NCBI GenBank assembly: GCA_020536535.1
Contig: JAHLWZ010000197.1
Location: forward strand, 57,761-121,760
DNA: 64,000 nt
Direction: 5' to 3'
From: Pelomyxa schiedti
Lineage: Eukaryota > Evosea > Pelobiontida > Pelomyxidae
Shown piece by piece: positions 1-13,631 of the stretch (position 1 is the first letter of the stretch; every line of letters begins with the position of its first letter). The notes below the pieces were generated by a model that was not told the origin of the DNA, did no database searches, and worked only from the letters and a program-made list of their open reading frames with translations. The position numbers were made by a program, and so were the translations under genes.

Positions 1-9
1 ACCGAGGAC

Positions 10-1079
10 ATGTCAGTCGAAGAAAGACCCGTCGCCGCCGCGCCCAAGACACCGTCGGCAACCACGCCCAAGCGCACGACGACGGCCGCGGCCAAGCCCA
101 AAGCAACACCCACTACGGCGGCAGCGACCCCCAAGGCCGCCGCGACGACCACGCCGAAGCCCAAGCCCGCGACGACCCCAAAGGCCGCGACGACCACACC
201 CAAGCCCGCCACGACGCCCAAGCCCGCGGCCAAGCCCGCGACCCCAGTCGCGGCGAAGAAGGTGGCTGTGAAGAAGGAGCCCGAGCCGCAGCCAGAGGAG
301 ATCGTGCCCGAGGAGGCCCCGGCGGAGGAAGCGGAGGCGGAGGCGGCGGAGGAGGAGGAGGCAGCGCCCGAGCCCATCGCGGAGGACACTGCGGAGGCAC
401 CGGCTGCCGAGACCACATCGGCGTCGGCAGAGGTCAGCGCCCGGGGTGCGTTCACCATCGCAATTGCGCACCCTCTGGCTGGTGTCAATTTGAGCAAGAA
501 ACTGATGTCTCTTATAACTATCGGTATTGTCTTTATGCTTTTTGTTTCCTCCCCCCCCACCTGTTTGTACTTTTTAAAAAAATTTATCGACTATTAATAT
601 TTTCAAAGATATAGCTCCTAACATTACTTAGCGGCAGAGAACCCAAACAAGAAAGAGCCAACCATTGTAAGAGGAGTACGCGATGTCACCAAGGCTATTA
701 GAAAGGAAAAAGCTCCGCTAAGAATGTCCCACAGGTACTTCATTTATTCGGTTCCCTTCTAGTTTTTGTGTCCCGATTATTTTGTGTTACCGTCTCTTTC
801 TTTTACCCTCGGTTATTGAGCTCATCAAACCTATTTAGACTCTGTGTCATTGCCGGAGACATTTCACCCTTGGATGTTGTTTCCCACCTTCCTGTATACT
901 GTGAGGATAACAACATTCCCTACATCTGGGTACGCTCTCGTGAGGACATTGGAGCAGCCTGTGGAAGCAAGAAGTCTTCTTCCTGTGTTCTTATTACAAT
1001 GGTACCAACTGCTAAAGGCTTTAGCACCTTCCAGCAATGCAGGGCAAAGGTTATTGAAATGCAACCAAAGTACTCTTGA
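10..1079 (+). CDS. NHP2: NHP2/L7Ae-family H/ACA snoRNP protein
   Basis: Three exons, 10-523, 632-734 and 839-1079, join in frame (phases 1 and 2, GT...AG borders) to give about 285 residues. The first ~140 residues are an Ala/Pro/Lys/Thr-rich then Glu-rich low-complexity extension not found in the short (~150 aa) family members. The rest matches NHP2: 'HPLAGVNLSKKL', then 'VRGVRDVTKAIRK' and the L7Ae core with 'VIAGDISPLDV', 'LPVYCEDNNIPY' and 'GAACGSKKSSSCV'. NHP2 binds H/ACA guide RNAs with dyskerin, NOP10 and GAR1 for rRNA pseudouridylation in the nucleolus. The 'AGDISP' string favours NHP2 over SNU13/15.5K or ribosomal L7Ae paralogues, but that choice is by motif recall only. The basic/acidic N-terminal tail may serve nucleolar targeting (inference). 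An AATAAA-like A-rich stretch lies just after the stop (~1085-1100). Confidence 0.88.
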
Positions 1080-1198
1080 AGAAAGAATAAAAAAAAAAAG
1101 TTTTTTTTTGTGAATTTCCTTTTCTCTCTGCCTGGTTTACAGAAGAGAAGAAAAAAGGAGGATTAGTTTTAACAAAAGGGGTGCTGGTGTGGTGTTAT

Positions 1199-3587
1199 TC
1201 AGTTGCAGTGATAGGATGGAATGCCCATGTCGTTGTGGAGTGCTTCCACGAGAATAAGAAGTACACTGAGTACGCCGTAAAGTGCTATGAGTGCAATGCC
1301 GTATTGCCGTATAAGCCGGAATCTGAAAACTGGAATGACAATAACGTGGACTAGAATTACAAAGCCGAGCGCCACGAAGGCGATGAGAAGATTGCTGGGT
1401 AGGCAAAGATCGGTTCCACCATTGTGGGTCCTTATGGAGGAGATAAGACCCCCAACACCAACAGAGACACTCCATGCTGCAAAATATTTAGAATAAACTT
1501 ACTGGGATCAAAAAGATACTTATTATGGCACTTATGAGGGTAGCTCCAACCGCCTTAAGCAACGTCAGTAAGGGGAAAGTACAACGAACGTACCATTCTA
1601 GTGATTCCATTCTTTGCTACAATGACATTTGCGATGAGGTCTATTGGGGTTGAGATTTGCATCACTTGTAAAATTTTGATTACCTATAATACAAGTTCCC
1701 CACACAATAATGGTCAGTCCAAGTATGGTGTCAGATACGCCAACAACTCCTCCAACTGACTGGAAGGCACTGTAAATCCCAATATTAAAAAAGAAGCATA
1801 CCCTTATTGATGACACAAACTCCGAGGCTAGTAAATACAGCCAGATTCCTGACATCAAGAATGCTGGGAAAGCAACCACCTAGATGGAAATAGTCCGTAT
1901 ACAAAGACCACCAGACAAGAAATACCTTTCCATAGTACTTCTTTGTTTTTGGCATTTGGCATAAAATACACACAAATGGTGCAACAAAGATTCCGATGAT
2001 AACAAGTAGAAGCCACACTGGAATTACAATGCCAACGTCAATCTTGTAGTTATATTCTGAGGAAATGTAAGACGTGGTTCCTGTAATAGTTAAACATACG
2101 TGGCGTGCACAAGAGGATCAGGAGAGGGCAGTTGATGCAACACATAGCTATGAAAAAGATAGACCCAAATTCGTCGAGAGACAACGGAGGAATGCTACAA
2201 TGCCGAATAAATAGAGATGGTGCCAGTAAAACGTAAAATATTTTCCCCAACAAACTTTTATCATGCCAGGAAATGGCCTGTGCTAGACTGATGGGGAGGA
2301 AGAGAAAAACTTTAAGGGTACAGTTGACAGGATTCTAATTTTTTACCGCCACAGAAATCGTTTGTAAAAAACAGTTTCAGATCCACGGAACTGTAAGGAA
2401 CCTTGACAAGGTGACCACATTCCAGGTAATGTAATAGCATACCTGAGATGTACATATTTGGTAAATTGGGAGGACTCAACCGTTTAGAAGGTTTTCGCCC
2501 CCAGCCACGGAAACTGTAGATAAAATCCAATTCGTTCAGTGGTGGTGCATCATACGGGCTTCCCTGTATTCCGCAGGTATCTTCAGTTACATAAGTGGTG
2601 TCAAACAAGCTCCGCGGCTCTTTTTTCCTGTAGTAGTTCTGGTATATAAATCTTGACGTCACGAGAAAGGCAATAAACCTGGCCATTGAAGTTATTCTTG
2701 TTTCCAGGGAATAAAGATAACAGAGATACCGCACAATATGAAAAAGACAAGTACAATACAGCATATCCAAGTTTTAAGATAGTCGAAGTATGCAATTAAA
2801 GCCAAGCTTGTCATGCAGATCACGTAAAATATGATATCTCTGAAGAAGGGACGTCTCGAAATAGCTTGTTTTCTATGAGTTAAAGCAATGCCACCCATCA
2901 CGACCATTAGAAGGAAACACCCAGCACCTGCGAAATTGTCAATAACTTTTTGGTGCGAAAGGATTGTACCAACAAGGATGTTGACTGCGAATTGGGCTTC
3001 TTTATGAGCAAAGGCTACTGTGGCAGTAAATGTTGTTGGGGCACCATTGCCGAAAGCAAGGAAAAGTACCCCCTTTGAGGGGAAAAAAAAAAGAGTCAAA
3101 TGCACAGTAGAAGACATAAAAAAAAAACCGGACGGAGATGAAGACATACCCCAATGTAATTGGAAAATCCAAAGCTATTGGAGATCTGCGCAATTGACTC
3201 ACAGAACCACTGGTCAGTTGTAGACAACATCATATAAGCCAGAAACAAGGCCCACGCCGAAATCAGTGGGGCACTAAGCCAGTGCATTCCGTCAAACGCG
3301 CACTGATCAGTCACGTAGTAGTCGATAAGAAAGTAGTTGTAGCACTCGAATAGTGAATTGTTTCTCGCACAAGCACATCCATCATCGCAATCATCCGCGT
3401 CTACGCACAAGCCACCAGAGGTGCTACTAATGCTGCTCACCACGCTACTCGTATTGCTTATGCGGGTGCTGTCGTAATACGAAGAAGGCACTGCCTCCGA
3501 CGAGATCTGCACAACAGCCAACACCAGCATTATAAACGACACTGCCCACAGCCGCCAGTTCACCGGCTGACGGCCAGATCCCGACAT
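1199..3587 (-). CDS. NCLX/SLC8B1-like sodium(cation)/calcium exchanger
   Basis: A multi-exon membrane transporter reads from ATG 3587 to TGA 1199. Exon 1 (3587-3150) has an N-terminal hydrophobic segment, a Cys-rich luminal loop and 'WFCESIAQIS'. Exon 2 starts at 3072 with 'LAFGNGAPTTF', the first alpha-repeat signature of cation/Ca2+ exchangers, followed by 'RRPFFRDIIFYV' as in NCLX. Later exons hold a hydrophilic loop (~2320-2650), further membrane segments (~1800-2230), the second alpha-repeat 'GVSDTILGLTIIVWG', 'GDLIANVIVAKNG' and a last exon (from ~1480) with two more membrane spans. The order matches SLC8B1/NCLX and plant CCX proteins, which exchange Ca2+ for Na+ or other cations across mitochondrial or other inner membranes. 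In the first repeat the Asp usual after GNGAP is Thr. An upstream in-frame ATG at 3638 is possible, but 3587 puts the signal-like segment first. Exon borders around 2700 and 2090 were not fixed. Confidence 0.8.
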
Positions 3588-3924
3588 CGCCGCCCTTGTT
3601 TGATTTCCTTTTTGTTTTTCCGATATTGCGGCGAACAACGGGAAATTTCACTTGGATCAGCCTTTCATTTCTATCAGGGTTGATCTCGCCTCCTATTGGC
3701 TGGACACGTTAAGGGTAGTTCCAAAAGATGCCAAGGAAATTTCGAGGGGATCTTTTATGGAGATAGGGGATAAACCCTGTGGTACCTATCTCGCTGGCTT
3801 TATAAACGGTTCCAAATTGCACAACAACAATAATTAAAAAAAAAAGCTTACTCAAGCCTCGACAAGCAAAAAAAACCAAGGCCAACAACAAACAAAACAA
3901 ATTAAACAACAAGCGACCAAACAA
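3588..3924. promoter_or_regulatory. Divergent promoter region between exchanger gene and HSP90
   Basis: This 337-bp gap separates the ATGs of two divergent genes. It contains two copies of GAAATTTC (3642-3649 and 3736-3743), which fit the GAAnnTTC core of a heat-shock element, an ATTGG (inverted CCAAT) at 3695-3699, and a TATA-like tttataaa at 3799-3806, about 120 bp before the HSP90 ATG. The segment before the ATG is A/C-rich, as expected for a 5' leader. The motifs are seen directly; heat-shock control is inferred from them and from the downstream gene. Confidence 0.5.
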
Positions 3925-6324
3925 ATGTCAACAACCACTGAGACAACCACAACACTACCAGCTGAGGCCCCAAGCACAGTCGCACCAGGAGGCGAGCACA
4001 CTGAGACCTTTGCTTTCCAGGCCGAAATCAACCAGTTGCTCAGCTTGATCATCAATACTTTCTACACCAACAAGGACATTTTCCTTCGAGAGCTCATTTC
4101 CAACTCCTCTGATGTACTTACCCTCCCCTTATCTCTTAACTCCCTCTCCGATTGATTAGATGTTAAGAAATTACGCTAACATATAATCAAAAACCAATCA
4201 AACAAAAACACAACACCGGCTGACGATGACAACAGGCCTTGGACAAAATACGATACAAGGGACTTCAAGACAAGGCGCAGTTGGACACTGAGCCAGACCT
4301 GTGGATCAGGATCGTGCCAGACAAGGAGGCGGGGACCATCACGATCTGGGACACTGGCGTCGGCATGACCAAGAGCGAGCTCATCAGCAACCTGGGGACC
4401 ATCGCCAAGTCCGGCACCAAGTCGTTCATGGAGCAGCTCACGCAGGGGACCGCCGACATCAGCATGATCGGCCAGTTTGGCGTCGGGTTCTACAGCTCGT
4501 ACCTGGTCGCCGACAAGGTGTCGGTGGTGTCCAAGGCCAACGAGGACGAGCAGTACTTGTGGGAGAGCAGCGCCGGCGGCGAGTTCACGATCACGCTGGA
4601 CACGAGGGGCGAGCGCCTCAAGCGGGGCACCAAGGTGATCCTCAAGGTCAAGGAGGACCAGCACGACTACCTCGACGTCAAGAAGATCAAGGACATCATC
4701 AAGAAGCACTCTGAGTTCATCCAGTACCCCATCTCGGTCTACGAGACCAAGGAGAAGGAGGAGGAGATCACCGACGACGAGGCCGAGGCCGCCGCTTCCG
4801 CTCCTGAGAAGACTGAGGAGCCGGCGGCCGCTGACAAGCCAAAGATCGAGGACATATCTGATGACAAGGCCAAGCCAGCAAAGAAGAAGAAGAAGGTCAA
4901 GTCTGTGTCCCATGAGTGGGTCCAGGTCAACAAGCAGAGGCCAATTTGGACGCGGAACCCGAGCGAGATCACCAAGGAGGAGTACGGCGCCTTCTACAAG
5001 ACTATCTCGAACGACTGGGAGGAGCACCTCGCCGTCAAGCACTTTAGCGTCGAGGGCCAGCTGGAGTTCAAGGCCATTCTGTTTGTGCCAAAGAGGGCTC
5101 CGTTTGACCTGTTTGAGTCTAAGAGGAAGCTCAACAACATCAAGCTGTACGTGAGGAGGGTGTTTATCATGGACGACTGCAGGGAGCTTATACCAGAGTA
5201 CCTCAACTTCATCAAGGGAATCGTGGACAGCGAGGACCTGCCGCTCAACATTTCCCGTGAGACGCTCCAGCAGAACAAGATTCTCAAGGTGATCAGGAAG
5301 AACTTGGTCAAGAAGTGCATTGAGCTGTTTGTGGAGCTGCAGGAGAACAAGGAGGACTACAAGAAGTTCTATGAGGCGTTCAGCAAGAATATCAAGCTGG
5401 GAATTCATGAGGACTCGCAGAACCGCGCCAAGCTGGCTGAGCTGCTCAGGTTCTACTCCACCAAGTCGCTGGACGAGATGACCACCTTTAAGGACTATGT
5501 GACCAGGATGAAGGAGGGGCAGAAGGACATCTACTACATCACCGGAGAGAGCAAGAAGGCCGTAGAGAACTCTCCGTTCCTCGAGGGATTCAAGAAGCGC
5601 AACGTGGAAGTACTGTTCCTCACTGAGCCTATCGACGAGTATGCCGTGCAGCAGCTCAAGGAGTTTGACGGCAAGAAGCTCATTGCAGTCACCAAAGAGG
5701 GTCTGAAGCTGGACGACCTTGACACGGAAGAGGAAAAGAGAAAGCAGGCCGAACTTGTTCAGCAGAATGAGACTCTTTGCAAGACCATTAAAGATATTCT
5801 TGGTGACAAGGTGGAGAAGGTATTTGTCAGCAACAGGTTGGTCACTTCGCCCTGCGTCCTCGTTACCGGTGAGTATGGCTGGAGTGCAAACATGGAGCGC
5901 ATCATGAAGGCACAAGCTCTGCGCGACTCTTCAATGTCTACCTACATGACTTCAAAGAAAATGTTAGAGCTGAATGTTGAGCATCCAATTATTACAGAGC
6001 TCAAGAAGCAAGCCGATGTGAGTAACTCAAACCCTAATAACATATCTTTGCAACTTGGACTAATTCTTTCCGCAGAGGGATAAGGGTGACAAGACCGTGA
6101 AGGATCTTATCTGGTTGCTCTTTGAAACCGCTCTTCTCACATCTGGTTTCTCACTTGAGGACCCAACTGCGTTCGGCTCCCGCATTCACAGAATGATCAA
6201 GCTTGGGCTGTCCATTGAGGATACACCGGCACCAGAGGCAACAACCACCACACCACCCCCACTTGAGTCTACAGGCACCTCCGAGGAGGCAGCGGAGACC
6301 ACCAAGATGGAGGATGTTGACTAG
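3925..6324 (+). CDS. HSP90: Cytosolic heat shock protein 90
   Basis: Exons 3925-4113, 4236-6017 and 6076-6324 join at phase 0 to encode about 739 residues, the normal size for cytosolic HSP90. The GHKL ATPase domain shows '[18 protein letters not shown]' (written across intron 1), 'DTGVGM' and '[11 protein letters not shown]'. A charged linker follows (Glu/Asp-rich, then 'KKKKKVKSV'). The middle domain has '[19 protein letters not shown]' and the catalytic-loop context '[13 protein letters not shown]'. The C-terminal dimerisation domain carries '[15 protein letters not shown]' and '[10 protein letters not shown]'. The protein ends in MEDVD, a variant of the MEEVD tail that binds TPR co-chaperones. 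There is no signal peptide or KDEL, so this is not the ER form. The exons are more GC-rich than neighbouring genes, as is common for highly expressed genes. Promoter motifs upstream suggest heat-shock control. Confidence 0.97.
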
Positions 6325-6524
6325 AAGTATTTCCACAACAAGCACGCAGTACACCAGGCAGTAAAGTAGTGAGTTGTATGCACTTATTTTACCTTGCTAA
6401 ATAAAAAAAAACCTTGTTTTTGGCTACACTTGGCTGTGAGTTTTCTTTGCAGAAAGAAACAACCTTCTAAAGAAAAAAAAACCAAGTAAAGAAAAGAAAG
6501 TATCTTGATACAGCAAGGTTAACT

Positions 6525-9348
<2,824 letters not shown>

Positions 9349-9517
9349 CTTTTCTTGTGTCAGATCTCCAATACCTCAGTGGTTACGATGCCAAACGGAC
9401 TCGGTTTTTTGATCGCCAACCGAATTTTCAGGAAAAAAGCAAAAATATGTTTACCAAGTCCATGTTGTCAAAAAAAGTACTGGAAATTATATAAAAATAA
9501 AACAACCGAAGAACAGG

Positions 9518-10014
9518 ATGAGCTCGAGCGTCGATGTCATCAACAACCCTGACGGCGTGTTTGTTGTGACGGATCTTCCCCAACGTCTCCAACAGGATAT
9601 TGTGAGGGTAGCACAGGAACAGCTGGGGACAAAGTATGTTTGTTTGCCTGTTTGTTTTCACCACCTAGTGCTTTTTTTTTTTTTGTTCCTCTTTGTTATG
9701 GAAAATATATAATTGACCTGGATGCTGCTGTTCAATTATTGGTGGTTACAACTATCCCCCACTTCCAGTCAAAAGAAGCTGCCAAGATTACTCAGGCAGT
9801 CACATACTCCAGGATATCTTCTCACATTGTCTCTCCACCAAACATTCCTGCTCTGGAGCATCCATACAGCACTCCACCTACATCCAGTATGACACAGGGA
9901 GGCCCTCCAGCTGATGAAATCCAGGTGAAAGAAGACTTGTGCTTGGTGCTCAATGGGTCCCTGCTCCTGTTCTGCTGGTTCTTCATGAACTTGAGCTGGG
10001 GTTGTTTGTGTTGA
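9518..10014 (+). CDS. Possible small spliced gene, unrecognised
   Basis: An ATG at 9518 opens a clean reading frame ('MSSSVDVINNPDGVFVVTD') up to possible donors at ~9600 or ~9635, 170 bp upstream of and divergent from the dynamin gene. After a T-rich stretch and a 'cacttccag' acceptor (~9767), an open frame continues ('SKEAAKITQAVTYSRISSHI', then Pro/Ser-rich) to a stop at 10014. The last part of that frame runs into the left arm of a large inverted repeat, so the 3' end may have been replaced by the insertion. No family was recognised. The exact splice pair is undecided: GTGAGG in exon 1 gives phase 0 with the ORF, while the GTATGT further on does not. Confidence 0.3.
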
Positions 10015-10430
10015 GGATGCCACCTGGTTGGCACAACTGTTGAGGCATTGAAGCAGTTGGTCAAATGCATCATGGTGCTCTGGTCCAATGATCAATTCCC
10101 CAGTGCTCAGAAATGCATTTGTCAGTGGGGTGAGAAAGGCTCAGTACTTCTGGAGGTGACTGTCAACCCATTGGTGACCCTGAAGATGGTGCTGGACAAA
10201 TATCACTACAGTGGTAAATGTTGGCAGTGATGCAACACAAGCTTCTTGTAGGTCAATCACCAGGTCACTGGCCAAACTGGGGAAGCCTTTCTCACCACAC
10301 TGACAAATGCATTTCTGAGCACTGGGGAATTGATCATGGGCCAGAGCACCACAATTGTGTTTGACCAACTGATTCAATGCCTCAACAGTTGTGCCAACCA
10401 GGTGGCATCCTTGACACAAACAACCCCACA
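9997..10430. repeat. Large imperfect inverted repeat (foldback)
   Basis: The segment about 9997-10142 is repeated in reverse complement at about 10285-10430. Matching stretches include 'ccacctggttggcacaact' on the left against its complement near 10395-10413, and 'aattccccagtgctcagaaa' on the left against its complement near 10315-10335. Arms are about 140 bp with scattered mismatches, separated by a ~140-bp spacer. The structure could be a foldback/MITE-like element or a long hairpin transcript source. No terminal target-site duplication could be fixed by eye. Confidence 0.7.
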
Positions 10431-11100
10431 ACTGCAACCACCATCCAGATGCACACACGGTTGTGCAGTTGGCTTTGGTGTTATGTCACCTCCAAATTTT
10501 ACATCACCCAGCACCGACAAAAGTTCTCAGTAATTTTAAACACAATGAAACTTTTTCGGCAGTTTTATGGAATGAACCAACATACAGACGGTATCTGTGT
10601 GAATGTGACTCCCAATGAATGAGTGAGTAATGGAGCTCAAATGGCAGATTTGTGTGATTGGTTGTGGTGAGGGAGTCCCACTGCAGCCTCTGTTTTATGC
10701 CCCTGTGGGATCCCCTGTGGTACAGCTGTGTTACAACAGATTTTGGTGGAATTTTGAAGGGGCCCATGGTATGTCGCTTTGGTGTTGATATCTGCATCAC
10801 TTTGTGATAATAAAATCTGGTAAGCTGGAGGTAGATTCGTTGGCAAAATTGCCAGGCACTACATCCCCAGTTGGGAGCAATCTACAGGCTAAGAAGAAGC
10901 AATACAATAGCAGGCTGCCCTGCCATGATGCAAAGTGAAGAGGAGATAAAGACTCTGACCTAATTTTGTGCATAGTTTTCATTTGAATTGAACCCATGCA
11001 CATTTCCTTCTCAGTGCTGTGGGATAACCTTTACCCCACATACACCTCAGTCATCAAACGAGGCACTCTGATATCTTTCCAAATATCCACAATCAAAGAA
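10431..11100. other. Region without a supported gene
   Basis: Only short, conflicting frames are present. The minus-strand frame at 10504-10800 is 98 codons long and Ser/His/Thr-rich with no recognised motif; the plus frame at 10996-11196 is similarly unsupported. The region lies between the inverted repeat and an ankyrin-like remnant and may be decayed sequence. Confidence 0.4.
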
Positions 11101-11108
11101 ACCTACCC

Positions 11109-11640
11109 CTATAGCTCCCACCAGTTCCTCAACAACATCAGTGTGCCTGTATACACAGGCCGGTACGAGCCCATGTCCACCAGCCTCCGTGTGTAATAAT
11201 GGGAGTGGTTGTTGACCTGCGCATCAAATACCATGTCCTTGACCACCTTCAAGTGTCTGTGCTTGACAGCAGCATGGAGTGGTGTCCTTCCATTTCTAGA
11301 GTGCCTCTTCATAAACTCTAAATCGTAGAACCCCTTCCCTCCTCCACTGGTGCCTGGTATCTGTCCGTTTGGGACAGATATGCAACCGTTGTAGTAGTAG
11401 CAGTAGACATCTTCTTGTGCCTTCGCCTCGGTCTGGGTCCTCGCATCTGTGGCTATGCTCACCAAGAAAAGCTTCTTGGTCGACCAACAGCAGGGTCCTC
11501 ACGGTAGCGGCGTCGACTTTGGCCGCGGCATAGAGGCCGAGGTCACGACTGTGCCTCTTAGACGGAAAGCAACTGCACCTCGTGGCTCTGGTCTTGAAGC
11601 TCTCGTTCTTCCTCCAGGGGCTTGTGTTCGCCCCATTTGA
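11109..11640 (-). pseudogene. Ankyrin-repeat gene fragment
   Basis: On the minus strand two different frames each show ankyrin-like helices: 'LYAAAKVDAATVRTLLLVD' around 11480-11540 and 'NGRTPLHAAVKHRHLKVVKD' around 11235-11300, the second with the canonical TPLHAA core. They are separated by ~180 bp in a shifted frame, so either an intron joins them or the gene is broken. No credible start was found, and the frame fades into the region of short frames below 11200. It could be a short two-repeat gene; pseudogene is the cautious call. Confidence 0.4.
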
Positions 11641-11734
11641 TCGTTTCGCCCTTTCGTCTGATTCCCGTGGGTTGAAAATAAAGGAAAAGAACGCCCTGAT
11701 CAGATAAGATCCCAACCGGCCGTAGGAGCGGAGG

Positions 11735-13551
11735 ATGGCTTGTTGTCGCTTGATTTTTGCAACTCTACTGGGGTTGTTGGTTGCGGTGGTGGTGGTGGGT
11801 GATTCAGATTTCGACGTGCGGCAACACACGTGCACAAAAACACCGTATAGAAACGACCGGTTGTGGACTGTTTCATCTCCTGACGTAGATCCGGAAAATT
11901 GTGAAGTCGTGCACATAAATACCGTAACGAGACACGGATCTCGTTTTCCAACACAGTCCTCATGCGAGGTTTGATTTTCATCCTGTGCTTATAATTCACA
12001 AACAAAAATCTCTAGGAGTATGACCAGCTGGCAGCATATCTGGCTAAACAAAAGTCCCTCAAGCAGGGATACGAGTGGCTGTCTTCATGGCAAAATCCTT
12101 ATACGATAGCTGTAAGTGGATTGCTGTGTGATATGGGAGAGAATGAGTTGTATGATCTTGGTACCAGGCTGGCCCAAGACTACCCCACATTTTTGACTCC
12201 TGATCTCACTCTGAATCAGGTTCCAGTTCAATGCACACAGGTAATTCTTTCTCCTATTTTGGGTTGTTTCAATAAATTTCAAGACAACAAGAACTGGGCA
12301 AAGTGCCACTTCCTTTCTACTTGCTTTGTCAGAAAATCTGGGTGGCCTCACCTCATGCAAACTTCCTGCATTTTCCATGTTTTCTGATACTAAGTCTATG
12401 GACAAAACCCTTCGCTTCTTTGATGCATGCCCGGCCTATGAAGCAGCAGTTTGCTTTGAATTCTTTGGGGTTTCTTGACACATACTGCAGATGGATGCTG
12501 GACTTGGTACAGAACAATCTGATTTATATGCAGAAAGAAATATTCCGGCAGTTATTGCCGATGTGTCGGATCGCACTGGTTCAACTCGCCTTTATCCTTT
12601 CCAATTTGTCAATTAACTAACTCCTAGGCTTGACAATGTTGACGGGTGACTATATCTCAAATATGTGGGAACTATGCACATATGATATTGTGATGGAAAA
12701 CAGCACCGATCAGTGGTGTTCATTATTCTCTGAATCGGATATACTGGTTTTTGAAACAATTGAAGATCTTGAAGTTTGTACTTTCTTTTTCCCGCTCGTT
12801 CTTATGATCCACAAAGCACTACTATGAGCATGTGGGTATCCTTTAAAACAACGTAAGTGAAATAAACTCTCAAAGGGGTATGGACTTGAAATAAATACCC
12901 AAATGGGATGTGCTCTCCTGCAAGAGGTTGTGGAAATTATGGATGCAGTCTGGAACTATGACACCGACTCAGATTACTATGATGATTCAGCAAAATTTAG
13001 GTTGATAAGCGGTTTGAGGGGAAATTTTGAGATCATTTGTTAGATTTGCACATGCAGAAACTATAATGCCCCTTGTTTCCTTGTTGGTATGACTGAAACT
13101 CAACTTGCACTCCCACAAATTACTTGCCTTTCTAGGGACTCTTTAAAGACAACGTCACACTTACTGCCGATACCCCTGCTGACGTTTTAGCTGCAAGGCA
13201 GTGGAGAACCTCGATCCTCGCCATTTTTTCTGCAAACTTCCAATTTGTGCTCTACAATTGCACGGGTGTAGCCTATGTACGTACTACAGCCCCACTTTAA
13301 CTTAATGTTTGTTCCAGGTCCACACAAGGTTCAACGAGCAGGACATTGTTCTTCCTGGGTGTCATGACTCTTTCTGCTTGTACACAACATTCAAGGACTC
13401 CTATGCCAGCATTCTGAACCTTGACTTCACCACCCTCTGCACTGTACCATCGTCCTCTGCCATGCAATCAAACAACGTGGCTGTACCAAGACCCTCTGTG
13501 GCAACCCTCCTGTTTTTCCTGTCACTCTGCATTCTTGCACTCATATTATGA
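11735..13551 (+). CDS. MINPP1-like histidine phosphatase, secreted/GPI type
   Basis: A multi-exon gene starts at ATG 11735 with a signal peptide ('MACCRLIFATLLGLLVAVVV'). Exon 1 (to 11968) ends just after 'INTVTRHGSRFPT', the RHGxR catalytic motif of the histidine acid phosphatase superfamily. Exon 2 starts at 12016. Later exons give 'MGENELYDLGTRLAQDYP', 'DKTLRFFDACPAYE', 'NMWELCTYDIVMEN' and, around 13045, 'RFAHAETIMPLVSLLG', whose HAE is the proton-donor motif typical of multiple inositol polyphosphate phosphatases (other members use HD). The C-terminus carries a Ser-rich spacer and a final hydrophobic stretch ('LLFFLSLCILALIL') after small residues, as in GPI-anchored or single-pass proteins. 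Expected role: hydrolysis of inositol polyphosphates such as InsP6 in the secretory pathway or outside the cell. Borders of the small central exons are approximate. Confidence 0.85.
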
Positions 13552-13631
13552 CTGGCCAAATACCACCCAAACGCACTCAACGTTTGTAGCAGTGTCCCCC
13601 AATACAACAAAAAGAATTGAGTTTTTGCCCA

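Noticed and set aside
13-471. Antisense frames opposite the NHP2 low-complexity exon
   Set aside because: Arg/Gly/Leu-rich composition is the complement of the Ala/Pro/Lys repeats; no independent support.
4176-5915. A 579-codon open frame antisense to HSP90
   Set aside because: It is Leu/Val/Asp-rich mirror sequence of the biased HSP90 codons, with no motif of its own; the sense strand is unmistakable HSP90.
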